Source of the DNA: Pseudomonas pudica
GTDB lineage: Bacteria > Pseudomonadota > Gammaproteobacteria > Pseudomonadales > Pseudomonadaceae
DNA: 64,000 bases
NCBI RefSeq assembly: GCF_015680405.1
Contig: NZ_JADLJS010000024.1
Location: forward strand, 16,015-80,014
Reading direction: 5' to 3'
Made by a program: the position numbers and the translations under genes. The notes under the pieces are model-generated. The model was not told the DNA's origin, ran no database searches, and saw only the letters and a program-made list of their open reading frames with translations. Of the stretch, positions 1-8,230 are shown piece by piece (positions within the stretch are counted from its first letter, which is position 1; each line of letters starts with the position of its first letter).

Positions 1-1138
1 TGGCGTAGGCCAGCGGCAATTTCTTCCACAGGCCACCCATCTTGAAGATGTCCTGCTCGTGGTGGCAGGCAACGATCACCGCACCGGAGGCAAGGAACAG
101 CAGGGCCTTGAAGAAGGCGTGGGTCATCAGGTGGAAGATCGCCGCGTCCCAGGCGCCAACGCCCAGGGCCAGGAACATGTAGCCGATCTGGCTCATTGTC
201 GAGTAGGCGAGGATACGCTTGATGTCGGTCTGCACCAGCGCGGCGAAGCCGGCCAGTACCAGGGTCACGCCACCGACCACGCCTACCAGGTGCAGGATGT
301 CCGGTGCCAGCAGGAACAGGCCGTTGGTACGAGCGATCAGGTACACGCCCGCGGTCACCATGGTTGCCGCGTGGATCAGTGCGGAGACCGGAGTTGGGCC
401 GGCCATCGCGTCGGCCAGCCAGGTCTGCAGTGGCAGCTGGGCCGATTTACCGACCGCACCACCCAGCAGCATCAGGGTTGCCAGCACCATCCAGGTGTCG
501 CCAGCCTGGAACTTCTGCGGTGCCAGCACCAGCAGTTCCTGCACGTTCAGGGTACCCAGCTGGACGAACAGGATGAACAGGCCGATGGCCATGAACACGT
601 CGCCGATGCGGGTGACGATGAATGCCTTGAGTGCCGCGTTACCGTTGTTGCGGTTGCTGTAGTAGAAACCGATCAACAGGTACGAGCACAGGCCCACGCC
701 TTCCCAGCCAAAGTAGATGAACAGCAGGTTGTCGCCCAGCACCAGGAACAGCATGCTGGCGATGAACAGGTTGGTGTACGCGAAGAAACGCGAGTAGCCG
801 GCTTCGCCACGCATGTACCAGGAGGCGAACAGGTGGATCAGGAAGCCGACACCGGTGACCACGCCCAGCATGGTGACCGACAGGCCGTCCAGGTACAGGG
901 TGAAGTTCGGCGCGAAGCCGTCCACCGACATCCACTGCCACAGCAGCTGGCTGTACGCGCCGCCTTCAGGCGGGGCGACGTTGAATTGCCAGATGACGTA
1001 GGCGGCAACGGCGGCCGAAAGGCCTACCGAGCCGACGCCGATCAGGGCGGAAAGGTTCTCCGAGAACCGCCCGCGCGAGAACGACAGCAGCAGGAAGCCG
1101 ACGAGGGGGAAGACGAAAGTCAGGAAGAGAAGGTTCAT
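1..1138 (-). CDS. nuoL: NADH-quinone oxidoreductase subunit L, 5' part only
   Basis: Proton-pumping antiporter-like membrane subunit of complex I. The ATG at 1138 overlaps the nuoK stop (ATGA), and the frame stays open to the window edge, giving the first 379 codons of a protein usually about 615 residues long. Family landmarks seen: the N-terminal hydrophobic MNLLFLTFVFPLVGFLL segment, the FGWEGVGLCSYLLIG helix with its conserved Glu, and VGKSAQLPLQTWL with the conserved pumping Lys, followed by DAMAGPTPVSALIHAATMV. The remainder, and presumably nuoM and nuoN, lie beyond the left edge. Identification is secure. Confidence 0.97.
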   Translation of the reverse strand, partial: MNLLFLTFVFPLVGFLLLSFSRGRFSENLSALIGVGSVGLSAAVAAYVIWQFNVAPPEGGAYSQLLWQWMSVDGFAPNFTLYLDGLSVTMLGVVTGVGFLIHLFASWYMRGEAGYSRFFAYTNLFIASMLFLVLGDNLLFIYFGWEGVGLCSYLLIGFYYSNRNNGNAALKAFIVTRIGDVFMAIGLFILFVQLGTLNVQELLVLAPQKFQAGDTWMVLATLMLLGGAVGKSAQLPLQTWLADAMAGPTPVSALIHAATMVTAGVYLIARTNGLFLLAPDILHLVGVVGGVTLVLAGFAALVQTDIKRILAYSTMSQIGYMFLALGVGAWDAAIFHLMTHAFFKALLFLASGAVIVACHHEQDIFKMGGLWKKLPLAYA

Positions 1139-1443
1139 CCGCGCATCTCACTGGCAGCATCGATGTCGAGAGTGTGGAAGCGGCGATACAGCTGCAGCAG
1201 GATGGCCAAGCCAATACTGGCTTCGGCGGCTGCCAGGCTGATCACCAGAATGAACATCACCTGGCCGTCGGGCTGGACCCAACGGGCACCGGCGACGACG
1301 AACGCCAGGGCAGAGGCGTTCATCATGACTTCCAGGCTCATGAGCACGAAGAGGATGTTGCGGCGGACCATCAGGCCAACCAGACCTAAGCAGAACAGGA
1401 TGCCGGCGACCGCCAGACCATGCTCGAGAGGGATAGCACCCAT
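1135..1443 (-). CDS. nuoK: NADH-quinone oxidoreductase subunit K
   Basis: Small membrane subunit of complex I, 102 residues, the usual family length. Three hydrophobic helices are visible, with the two conserved membrane Glu residues at about position 38 (in MSLEVMMNAS) and 74 (in AAAEASIGLA), which belong to the proton path in this family. It starts 3 bases after the nuoJ stop and its own stop overlaps the nuoL start by 4 bases, so it is translationally coupled on both sides. Confidence 0.98.
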   Translation of the reverse strand: MGAIPLEHGLAVAGILFCLGLVGLMVRRNILFVLMSLEVMMNASALAFVVAGARWVQPDGQVMFILVISLAAAEASIGLAILLQLYRRFHTLDIDAASEMRG

Positions 1444-1446
1444 GAT

Positions 1447-1947
1447 TTACTCCTTCGCCTCGTTGCGGCCCAGGTGGAAGGCGGTGACGGCCGCGGCCAG
1501 CAGCAGCATCGAAGCCAGTTCGACCACCAGCAGGTAAGGGCCGAACAGGCTGATGCCGACTTCTTTCGGGCCCACGGTGGTACCGCTGATGCCGGCGCCG
1601 CTCGGGGTGACGAACAGCACGTACAGCAGCTCCAGCAGCAGCAGGGCGGCGAGGATCACCGGCCCGGCCCAGATGCCGGGCTTGAGCCAGCCCCGTTCCT
1701 GGGCGACCGAAGCCGGCCCGAGGTTGAGCATCATCACCACGAACACGAACAGCACCATGATGGCGCCGGCGTAGGCGATCACTTCCAGGGCGCCGGCGAA
1801 CGGCGCACCCAGGGCGAAGAAGATCATGGCCACGGAAATCAGCGAAATGATCAGGTAAAGCAAGGCGTGCACAGGGTTGGTGCCGGTCACCACCCGAAGG
1901 GTGGAGACCACGGCGATCCCGGATGCGAAGTAGAAAGCGAATTCCAT
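1447..1947 (-). CDS. nuoJ: NADH-quinone oxidoreductase subunit J
   Basis: Membrane subunit of complex I, 166 residues, with about five transmembrane helices. The N-terminal MEFAFYFASGIAVVSTLRVV and the GAIMVLFVFVVMMLNL helix are characteristic of NuoJ. It lies between nuoI (10-base gap) and nuoK (3-base gap) in the standard order and is cotranscribed with them. No oddities. Confidence 0.98.
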   Translation of the reverse strand: MEFAFYFASGIAVVSTLRVVTGTNPVHALLYLIISLISVAMIFFALGAPFAGALEVIAYAGAIMVLFVFVVMMLNLGPASVAQERGWLKPGIWAGPVILAALLLLELLYVLFVTPSGAGISGTTVGPKEVGISLFGPYLLVVELASMLLLAAAVTAFHLGRNEAKE

Positions 1948-1957
1948 CTTTCTGTCC

Positions 1958-2506
1958 TTATGGGAGCAAGCTCTTCACGTTGATCGGCTCGGCTTCGTTC
2001 TGCGCAGCGCCCTTCGGCTTGCCAGCGATTGCCATACCCGCAACACGGTAGAAGTTGTAGTCAGGGTTCTTGCCGGGGCCGGAGATCAGCAGATCTTCTT
2101 TCTCGTACACCAGGTCCTGACGCTTGAACTCGGCCATTTCGAAATCCGGAGTCAGCTGGATCGCGGTGGTCGGGCACGCTTCTTCACACAGGCCGCAGAA
2201 GATGCAGCGCGAGAAGTTGATGCGGAAGAACTCCGGGTACCAGCGGCCGTCCTCGGTCTCGGCTTTCTGCAGCGAGATGCAGCCGACCGGGCAGGCCACC
2301 GCGCAGAGGTTGCAGGCTACGCAGCGCTCCTCGCCGTCGGGGTCGCGGGTGAGGACGATGCGGCCGCGGTAGCGCGGCGGCAGGTACACGGGTTCTTCGG
2401 GATACTGCAGGGTGTCGCGCTTGCGGAACCCGTGGGAGAACACCATTGCCAGGCTGCGCAGCTGGGTGCCGGTGCCCTTAACGATGTCGCCGATATACTT
2501 GAACAT
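1958..2506 (-). CDS. nuoI: NADH-quinone oxidoreductase subunit I (2x[4Fe-4S] ferredoxin-type)
   Basis: Peripheral-arm electron carrier of complex I, 182 residues. Two classical CxxCxxCxxxCP motifs bind the tandem [4Fe-4S] clusters N6a/N6b: Cys62, 65, 68, 72 (CVACNLCAVACP) and Cys101, 104, 107, 111 (CIFCGLCEEACP). These pass electrons from NuoG toward NuoB. It starts 11 bases after the nuoH stop. Confidence 0.98.
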   Translation of the reverse strand: MFKYIGDIVKGTGTQLRSLAMVFSHGFRKRDTLQYPEEPVYLPPRYRGRIVLTRDPDGEERCVACNLCAVACPVGCISLQKAETEDGRWYPEFFRINFSRCIFCGLCEEACPTTAIQLTPDFEMAEFKRQDLVYEKEDLLISGPGKNPDYNFYRVAGMAIAGKPKGAAQNEAEPINVKSLLP

Positions 2507-2517
2507 GGGTCAAATCC

Positions 2518-3525
2518 TCACTGGGCCGCGACGGCTGGCGTGTTGTAGAGCACGATCGCAGCGGTCACCAGCAAATTGATCAGGGTCAGCGGCAGGCAGA
2601 ACTTCCAGCTGAAGTCCATCACCTGGTCATAGCGTGGGCGCGGGATCGAGGCGCGCAGCAGGATGAACAGCATGATGAAGAACGCGGTCTTCAGCGCGAA
2701 CCACAGGAACGACAGTTGCGGCATGATGCCGAACGGGCCGTGCCAGCCACCGAAGAACAGGGTTACCAGCAGCGCCGAGATGAGGATGATGCCGATGTAT
2801 TCACCGACGAAGAACATGCCCCATTTCATGCCGGCATACTCGATGTGGTAGCCGTCGGCCAGTTCCTGCTCCGCTTCTGGCTGGTCGAACGGGTGACGGT
2901 GAGTCACGGCGACGCCAGCGATGAAGAAGGTGCAGAAGCCGAAGAACTGCGGAATGATGAACCACAGGTTCTGGGCCTGGTATTCAACGATGTCGCGCAT
3001 GTTGAACGAACCCACCTGCACCACCACGCCCATCAGCGCCAGGCCCAGGAACACTTCGTACGACACGGTCTGTGCCGAGGCACGCAAGCTGCCCAGCAGG
3101 GCGTACTTGTTGTTCGACGACCAGCCGGCGAACAGCACCGCGTAGACCGACAGGCCGGCCATGGCGAAGAAGAACAGCAGGCCGATGTTCAGGTCGGCGA
3201 CGCCCCAGGTCGGGGTGATCGGGATGACCACGAAGGCGATCAGCAGGGCGCTCATGGCCACTACCGGTGCCAGGGTGAAGATCACGCGGTCGACGAAGGG
3301 CGGGTTCCAGTCTTCCTTGAAGAACATCTTCAGCATGTCGGCAGCGATCTGGAACATGCCGAACGGGCCGACGCGGTTCGGACCGTAACGGTCCTGCCAC
3401 CAGCCCAGCAGGCGGCGCTCGACGAAGCTGAGCAGCGCGCCGCAGACCACCACCGCCAGCAGGACCACGATGGCCCGCAGCACGGAGAGGATCACATCGA
3501 TCACTTCGGGGGTGAACCAGCTCAT
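2518..3525 (-). CDS. nuoH: NADH-quinone oxidoreductase subunit H
   Basis: Membrane subunit at the quinone-binding junction of complex I, 335 residues with about eight hydrophobic helices. Family signatures seen: SFVERRLLGWWQDRYGPNRVGPFG near the N-terminus (conserved loop) and RHPFDQPEAEQELADGYH in the central loop, which lines the quinone site. Its ATG overlaps the nuoG stop by 4 bases (ATGA), so the two genes are translationally coupled. Confidence 0.98.
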   Translation of the reverse strand: MSWFTPEVIDVILSVLRAIVVLLAVVVCGALLSFVERRLLGWWQDRYGPNRVGPFGMFQIAADMLKMFFKEDWNPPFVDRVIFTLAPVVAMSALLIAFVVIPITPTWGVADLNIGLLFFFAMAGLSVYAVLFAGWSSNNKYALLGSLRASAQTVSYEVFLGLALMGVVVQVGSFNMRDIVEYQAQNLWFIIPQFFGFCTFFIAGVAVTHRHPFDQPEAEQELADGYHIEYAGMKWGMFFVGEYIGIILISALLVTLFFGGWHGPFGIMPQLSFLWFALKTAFFIMLFILLRASIPRPRYDQVMDFSWKFCLPLTLINLLVTAAIVLYNTPAVAAQ

Positions 3526-6236
3526 TGTGCTGCCTCCTGCAGACCTTCAACGGATGCACCGAAGATGGCAGGCGGAATGCCGGCCAGGCCTTTCGGCAAC
3601 GCGACCAGGCCAGCGCCCAGCTCTTCATTGATGCGCAGCGGCAGGCGCAGGGCCACACCGGCCACTTTCAGGCTCAGCAGGGCACCGTCGTTGACGCCCA
3701 GACGGTCGGCTTCGGACTTGGCCAGGGCCACATAGGCTGCCGGGATGCGTTCTTGCACCGGGGCGGCGCGCGAGGAGCTCTCTTCGCTGCCGAACAGGTG
3801 GAAGAACGGCACGGCAGTCCAGGTGCCACGGGCTGGGTTGAAGGCGCCCGGAATGGCGTTGAACCAGTGCAGACGGTCGCCTTGCGATTCGATCAGGCGC
3901 ACGCCCGGGTCACCGGCACGCAGGTGACCGCCGACCTCGTCCTGGAACTTGTTCCAGGCCTGCGGCGAGTTCCAGCCCGGCGACCAGGCGAACGGAACCT
4001 GCTGGCGCGGTTCGGCCGAACCCGAATAGCCTTCCATGGAGAAGGCGAACGCAGTGTCCTTGTCTTGCGGGGTGCGTGGCTCGTGCACGCTGATGTTGGC
4101 GCGCATGGCGGTACGGCCGGAGTAGCGCAGCGGCTCACGGGCCAGTTTCAAGCCCTTGATGCGGAATGCGGCGCCTGGTGCGGCGTTGACGATGCCGGCC
4201 AGTTGCGGGACGGCTTCGGCGCAGGCGCTGGTGACGTGGTCCAGCTGGGTCCAGTCGACTGGCTTGTTCAGCAGGGTGGCACGCAGGGCGTGCATCCAGC
4301 GCCAGCCTTCGTGGATCTGGATGCTGCTGTCCAGGTACTGCGGGTCGAAGACCTGGAAGAAGCGCTGGGCACGGCCTTCCTGGCTGACCAGGGTACCGTC
4401 GCCTTCCGCGAACGAGGCGGCCGGCAGCACCAGGTGGGCGCGGTCGACAGTCGGGGTTTTCGAGTGGTCGGCAACGATCACTACCTTGGCTGCGGCCAGG
4501 GCTGCATCGACCTTGGCGGCTGGTACGCGGGTGTACAGGTCGTTTTCCAGCACGACGATGGCATCGGCCTTGCCGCTGATGACCGCGTCCAGCGCGGCAT
4601 CGACCGACTCGCCACCGAGCATGGCCAAGCCGAGGCTGTTGGCTTCAGGCACCACCAGGCTCAGCGAGCCGTTCTTCTCGCGCAGTTTCAGCGCTTTGGC
4701 GATGTTGGCGGCGGCTTCGATCAGCGCCGGGTCGGCCAGCGAGGTACCGGCTACGACCAGTGGGCGCTTGGCTGCGACCAGGGCGTCGGCGATGCGCTGG
4801 GCCAGGGCTTTCGCTTCGGCGTCCAGGCCTTCGACGGCAGGGGCGCTCGGGTCGATGGCGTGGGCCACGGCGAAACCGATACGGGCCAGGTCGGCCGGGG
4901 CGGCGTGCACGCATTCTTCGGCGACGTCGTCCAGCTTGGTTTCAGCCAGCGAAGCGATGAACAGCGGGTACAGCGCGTGCTGGCCGATGTTCTTCACGGC
5001 GGCGTCGAGCCACGGTTGCACCTTCATTGCTTCGGCCATGGCCTCGGCCTTGCCCTTGGTGGCCTGGCGCACGGCCAGGGCAACGCGGGCAGCGGTCTGG
5101 GTCAGGTCTTCACCAAGCACGAACACGGCGTCGTGATCTTCGATGTCGCGCAGGGTCGGGACCGGCAGCGGGCTGTTGTTCAGCACGTTCAGGGCCAGGC
5201 GCACGCGGGCCAGTTCGCCGGCCTCCATGCCCGAGTAGAAGTACTCGGCACCTACCAGTTCACGCAGGCCGTAGTTGCTTTCCAGGCTGGCGCGTGGCGA
5301 GCCGATACCGACGATGGTACGGCCGCGCAGCAGGTCGGCGGCCTTGTCCAGGGCAGCGTCCAGGCCCAGCTTGGTGCCGTCGGCCAGGTGTGGCTGGCGC
5401 GGGCGATCCTTGCGGTTGACGTAGCCATAGCCGAAGCGGCCGCGGTCGCACAGGAAGTACTGGTTGACCGAACCGTTGAAACGGTTTTCCACCCGACGCA
5501 GTTCGCCGTAGCGCTCGCCCGGGCTGATGTTGCAGCCGCTGGAGCAGCCGTGGCAGATGCTCGGGGCAAACTGCATGTCCCACTTGCGGTTGTAGCGCTC
5601 GGAGTGGGTCTTGTCGGTGAACACGCCGGTCGGGCAGACCTCGGTCAGGTTGCCGGAGAATTCGCTTTCCAGCACGCCGTCTTCGACGCGGCCGAAGTAC
5701 ACGTTGTCGTGGGCGCCGTAAACGCCCAGGTCGGTACCACCGGCATAGTCCTTGTAGTAACGCACGCAGCGGTAGCAGGCGATGCAGCGGTTCATCTCAT
5801 GGGCGATGAACGGGCCGAGGTCCTGGTTCTGGTGGGTACGCTTGGTGAAACGGTAGCGGCGCTCGTTGTGGCCGGTCATTACCGTCATGTCCTGCAGGTG
5901 GCAGTGACCGCCTTCCTCGCACACCGGGCAGTCGTGCGGGTGGTTGGTCATCAGCCATTCGACGACGCTGGCGCGGAACGCCTTGGACTCTTCATCGTCG
6001 ATGGAGATCCAGGTGCCGTCGGAGGCAGGGGTCATGCAGGACATGACGATACGACCGCGGGTGTCGTTCTCGTCGGTGTACTGCTTGACCGCGCACTGCC
6101 GGCAGGCACCAACGCTACCAAGCGCCGGGTGCCAGCAGAAATAAGGGATGTCGAGGCCGAGCGACAGACAGGCCTGTAACAGGTTGTCTGCACCGTTGAC
6201 TTCGAGCGCTTTGCCGTCTACGTGGATAGTGGCCAT
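3522..6236 (-). CDS. nuoG: NADH-quinone oxidoreductase subunit G
   Basis: Large iron-sulfur subunit of the NADH-dehydrogenase arm, 904 residues. Cluster ligands visible in order: [2Fe-2S] at Cys34, 45, 48, 67; the His99/Cys103/Cys106/Cys112 [4Fe-4S] set; Cys151, 154, 157 with Cys201 for the third; and Cys228, 231, 235, 263 for the extra N7 cluster found in the E. coli-type enzyme. A molybdopterin-oxidoreductase-like domain follows but serves only structurally in this family. It is 133 bases from nuoF and overlaps nuoH. Confidence 0.98.
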   Translation of the reverse strand: MATIHVDGKALEVNGADNLLQACLSLGLDIPYFCWHPALGSVGACRQCAVKQYTDENDTRGRIVMSCMTPASDGTWISIDDEESKAFRASVVEWLMTNHPHDCPVCEEGGHCHLQDMTVMTGHNERRYRFTKRTHQNQDLGPFIAHEMNRCIACYRCVRYYKDYAGGTDLGVYGAHDNVYFGRVEDGVLESEFSGNLTEVCPTGVFTDKTHSERYNRKWDMQFAPSICHGCSSGCNISPGERYGELRRVENRFNGSVNQYFLCDRGRFGYGYVNRKDRPRQPHLADGTKLGLDAALDKAADLLRGRTIVGIGSPRASLESNYGLRELVGAEYFYSGMEAGELARVRLALNVLNNSPLPVPTLRDIEDHDAVFVLGEDLTQTAARVALAVRQATKGKAEAMAEAMKVQPWLDAAVKNIGQHALYPLFIASLAETKLDDVAEECVHAAPADLARIGFAVAHAIDPSAPAVEGLDAEAKALAQRIADALVAAKRPLVVAGTSLADPALIEAAANIAKALKLREKNGSLSLVVPEANSLGLAMLGGESVDAALDAVISGKADAIVVLENDLYTRVPAAKVDAALAAAKVVIVADHSKTPTVDRAHLVLPAASFAEGDGTLVSQEGRAQRFFQVFDPQYLDSSIQIHEGWRWMHALRATLLNKPVDWTQLDHVTSACAEAVPQLAGIVNAAPGAAFRIKGLKLAREPLRYSGRTAMRANISVHEPRTPQDKDTAFAFSMEGYSGSAEPRQQVPFAWSPGWNSPQAWNKFQDEVGGHLRAGDPGVRLIESQGDRLHWFNAIPGAFNPARGTWTAVPFFHLFGSEESSSRAAPVQERIPAAYVALAKSEADRLGVNDGALLSLKVAGVALRLPLRINEELGAGLVALPKGLAGIPPAIFGASVEGLQEAAQ

Positions 6237-6255
6237 TGTTCAAAGTTCTTCGTTG

Positions 6256-6271
6256 GCCCGCGTGAGCGGGC
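6256..6271 (-). other. Hairpin in nuoF-nuoG spacer
   Basis: A perfect 6-bp stem with a 4-base loop (gcccgc gtga gcgggc) lies in the 133-base nuoF-nuoG gap, the widest inside the operon. There is no T-tract, so it is not a terminator. It could mark an RNA processing or stability site; that is inference only. Confidence 0.35.
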
Positions 6272-6369
6272 GTGGCTAATGGAAATCGGTGAGCTTGCGA
6301 CACGCCACGATTTCTCGGGCCTGCCGGCAAGCTGGCGAGTGGCACGGACCACCCGCCTCAATCATCTTG

Positions 6370-7734
6370 TTATGCGCCGACCACGATCGGCTTGGCCAGG
6401 TTGGGGCGCAGGGCATCGCCAGCCGCAGCGGGAGCGACACCGGCCTCGAACTCGGACCGGAAGTATTTGATGGCACTGCCCAGCGGCTCGACGGCACCCG
6501 GTGCATGAGCACAGAAGGTACGGCCAGGGCCGAGGAAGTTGACCAGGCCCAGCAGCGTCTCGATGTCTTCGGCGCGGCCCTGACCTTTTTCCAGTGCGCG
6601 CAGCATCTTCACGCTCCACGGCAGGCCGTCACGGCATGGGGTGCACCAGCCGCACGACTCGCGGGCAAAGAACTCTTCCATGTTGCGCAGCAGCGAAACC
6701 ATGTTGATGCTGTCGTCCACCGCCATGGCCAGACCGGTACCCATGCGGGTGCCGACCTTGGCGATGCCGCCGGCGTACATCTGCGCGTCGAGGTGCTCGG
6801 GCAGCAGGAAGCCGGTACCGGCGCCGCCTGGCTGCCAGCACTTGAGCTTGAAGCCGTCGCGCATGCCGCCGGCATAATCCTCGAACAGTTCGCGGGCGGT
6901 CACGCCGAACGGCAATTCCCACAGGCCCGGGTTCTTCACCTTGCCAGAGAAGCCCATAAGCTTGGTGCCGTGGTCTTCGCTGCCTTCGCGGGCCAGCGAC
7001 TTGTACCAGTCGTTGCCGTTGGCGACGATGGCCGGGACGTTGCACAGGGTTTCGACGTTGTTCACGCAAGTCGGCTTGCCCCACACGCCAACGGCGGCAG
7101 GGAAGGGCGGCTTGGAGCGCGGGTTGGCGCGACGGCCTTCCAGCGAGTTGATCAGTGCGGTTTCTTCACCGCAGATGTAGCGGCCGGCACCGGTGTGCAC
7201 GAACAGCTCGAAATCGAAACCGCTGCCGAGGATGTTCTTGCCCAGCAGGCCGGCGGCCTTGGCTTCCTCGATGGCGCGGTTGAGGTTCTTCGCTGCGGTG
7301 GTGTATTCGCCACGCAGGAAGATGTAGCCACGGTAGGCCTTCAGGGCGCGGGCGCTGATCAGCATGCCCTCGACCAGCAGATGGGGCTGTTGCTCCATCA
7401 GCATGCGGTCCTTCCAGGTGTTCGGCTCCATTTCGTCCGCATTGCACAGCAGGTAGCGGATGTTCATGGATTCGTCTTTGGGCATCAGGCCCCACTTCAC
7501 GCCAGTGGGGAAGCCTGCACCACCGCGGCCCTTGAGGCCGGAGTCCTTGACGCTTTGCACGATGTCGTCGGCCGACATTTGCGCCAGCGCCTTGCGGGCG
7601 GCAGCGTAGCCGTTCTTCGATTCGTACTCGGCAAGCCAGACCGGCTCGCCGTCGTCACGCAGGCGCCAGGTCAGCGGGTGGGTTTCGGCCGTGCGCGCGA
7701 TGCGGTTGGCCGGGCCGAAGGAAGTAATGGTCAT
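6370..7734 (-). CDS. nuoF: NADH-quinone oxidoreductase subunit F (NADH/FMN-binding)
   Basis: Catalytic entry subunit of complex I, 454 residues. It oxidises NADH via FMN and a [4Fe-4S] cluster. Seen: the NADH-binding glycine-rich GLKGRGGAGFPTGVKW loop, the FMN-site CNADEMEPNTWKDR region, GAGRYICGEETALINSLEG, and the cluster ligands in ESCGWCTPCRDG plus the later TFCAHA Cys. Start ATG 7734 overlaps the nuoE stop by 4 bases. Confidence 0.98.
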   Translation of the reverse strand: MTITSFGPANRIARTAETHPLTWRLRDDGEPVWLAEYESKNGYAAARKALAQMSADDIVQSVKDSGLKGRGGAGFPTGVKWGLMPKDESMNIRYLLCNADEMEPNTWKDRMLMEQQPHLLVEGMLISARALKAYRGYIFLRGEYTTAAKNLNRAIEEAKAAGLLGKNILGSGFDFELFVHTGAGRYICGEETALINSLEGRRANPRSKPPFPAAVGVWGKPTCVNNVETLCNVPAIVANGNDWYKSLAREGSEDHGTKLMGFSGKVKNPGLWELPFGVTARELFEDYAGGMRDGFKLKCWQPGGAGTGFLLPEHLDAQMYAGGIAKVGTRMGTGLAMAVDDSINMVSLLRNMEEFFARESCGWCTPCRDGLPWSVKMLRALEKGQGRAEDIETLLGLVNFLGPGRTFCAHAPGAVEPLGSAIKYFRSEFEAGVAPAAAGDALRPNLAKPIVVGA

Positions 7735-8228
7735 ACGTAACCCTCCAGCAGTTTGGAAACGCCAGCCGGCTGCACGTCACCGAAAGTGTCGTCGTCGATC
7801 ATCAGCGCCGGGGCCTTGTCGCAGTTGCCCAGGCAGCATACCGGCAGCAGGGTGAAGCGCCCGTCGGCGGTGGTCTGGCCCAGGCCGATGCCCAGTTCGC
7901 TCTGGATCTGGCTGACCACGGATTCATGGCCGCCGATGTAGCAGACCATGCTGTCGCACACGCGGATGATGTGGCGGCCGACCGGCTGACGGAAGATCTG
8001 GCTGTAGAAGGTGGCGACACCTTCGACGTCGCTGGCCGGGATGCCCAGTACTTCGCCGATGGCGTGAATGGCGCCGTCCGGCACCCAGCCACGTTCCTTC
8101 TGGACGATCTTCAGGGCTTCGATGGACGCCGCGCGCGGGTCCTCGTAGTGATGCATTTCGTGCTCGATGGCCGAGCGCTCGGTTTCGCTCAGGGCGAAAC
8201 GGTCTGTCTGGATAAGCGTGCTGTTCAT
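7731..8228 (-). CDS. nuoE: NADH-quinone oxidoreductase subunit E
   Basis: Thioredoxin-fold [2Fe-2S] subunit of the NADH-dehydrogenase module, 165 residues. Cluster ligands appear as CDSMVC followed by PVCCLGNCDKAP, the CxxxxC...CxxxC pattern of the family. The N-terminal helical bundle includes the conserved GVATFYSQI segment. It begins 2 bases after the nuoCD stop and overlaps nuoF by 4 bases. Confidence 0.97.
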   Translation of the reverse strand: MNSTLIQTDRFALSETERSAIEHEMHHYEDPRAASIEALKIVQKERGWVPDGAIHAIGEVLGIPASDVEGVATFYSQIFRQPVGRHIIRVCDSMVCYIGGHESVVSQIQSELGIGLGQTTADGRFTLLPVCCLGNCDKAPALMIDDDTFGDVQPAGVSKLLEGYV

Positions 8229-8230
8229 GC

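Noticed and set aside
59..1537. 492-codon plus-strand frame across nuoL-nuoJ
   Set aside because: Antisense of three genuine complex I genes; low-complexity His/Gln/Asp-rich translation.
3525..6179. 884-codon open frame on the plus strand opposite nuoG
   Set aside because: It is the antisense shadow of nuoG; high GC leaves few stops. The translation is rich in Gln, Gly and Val without any domain.
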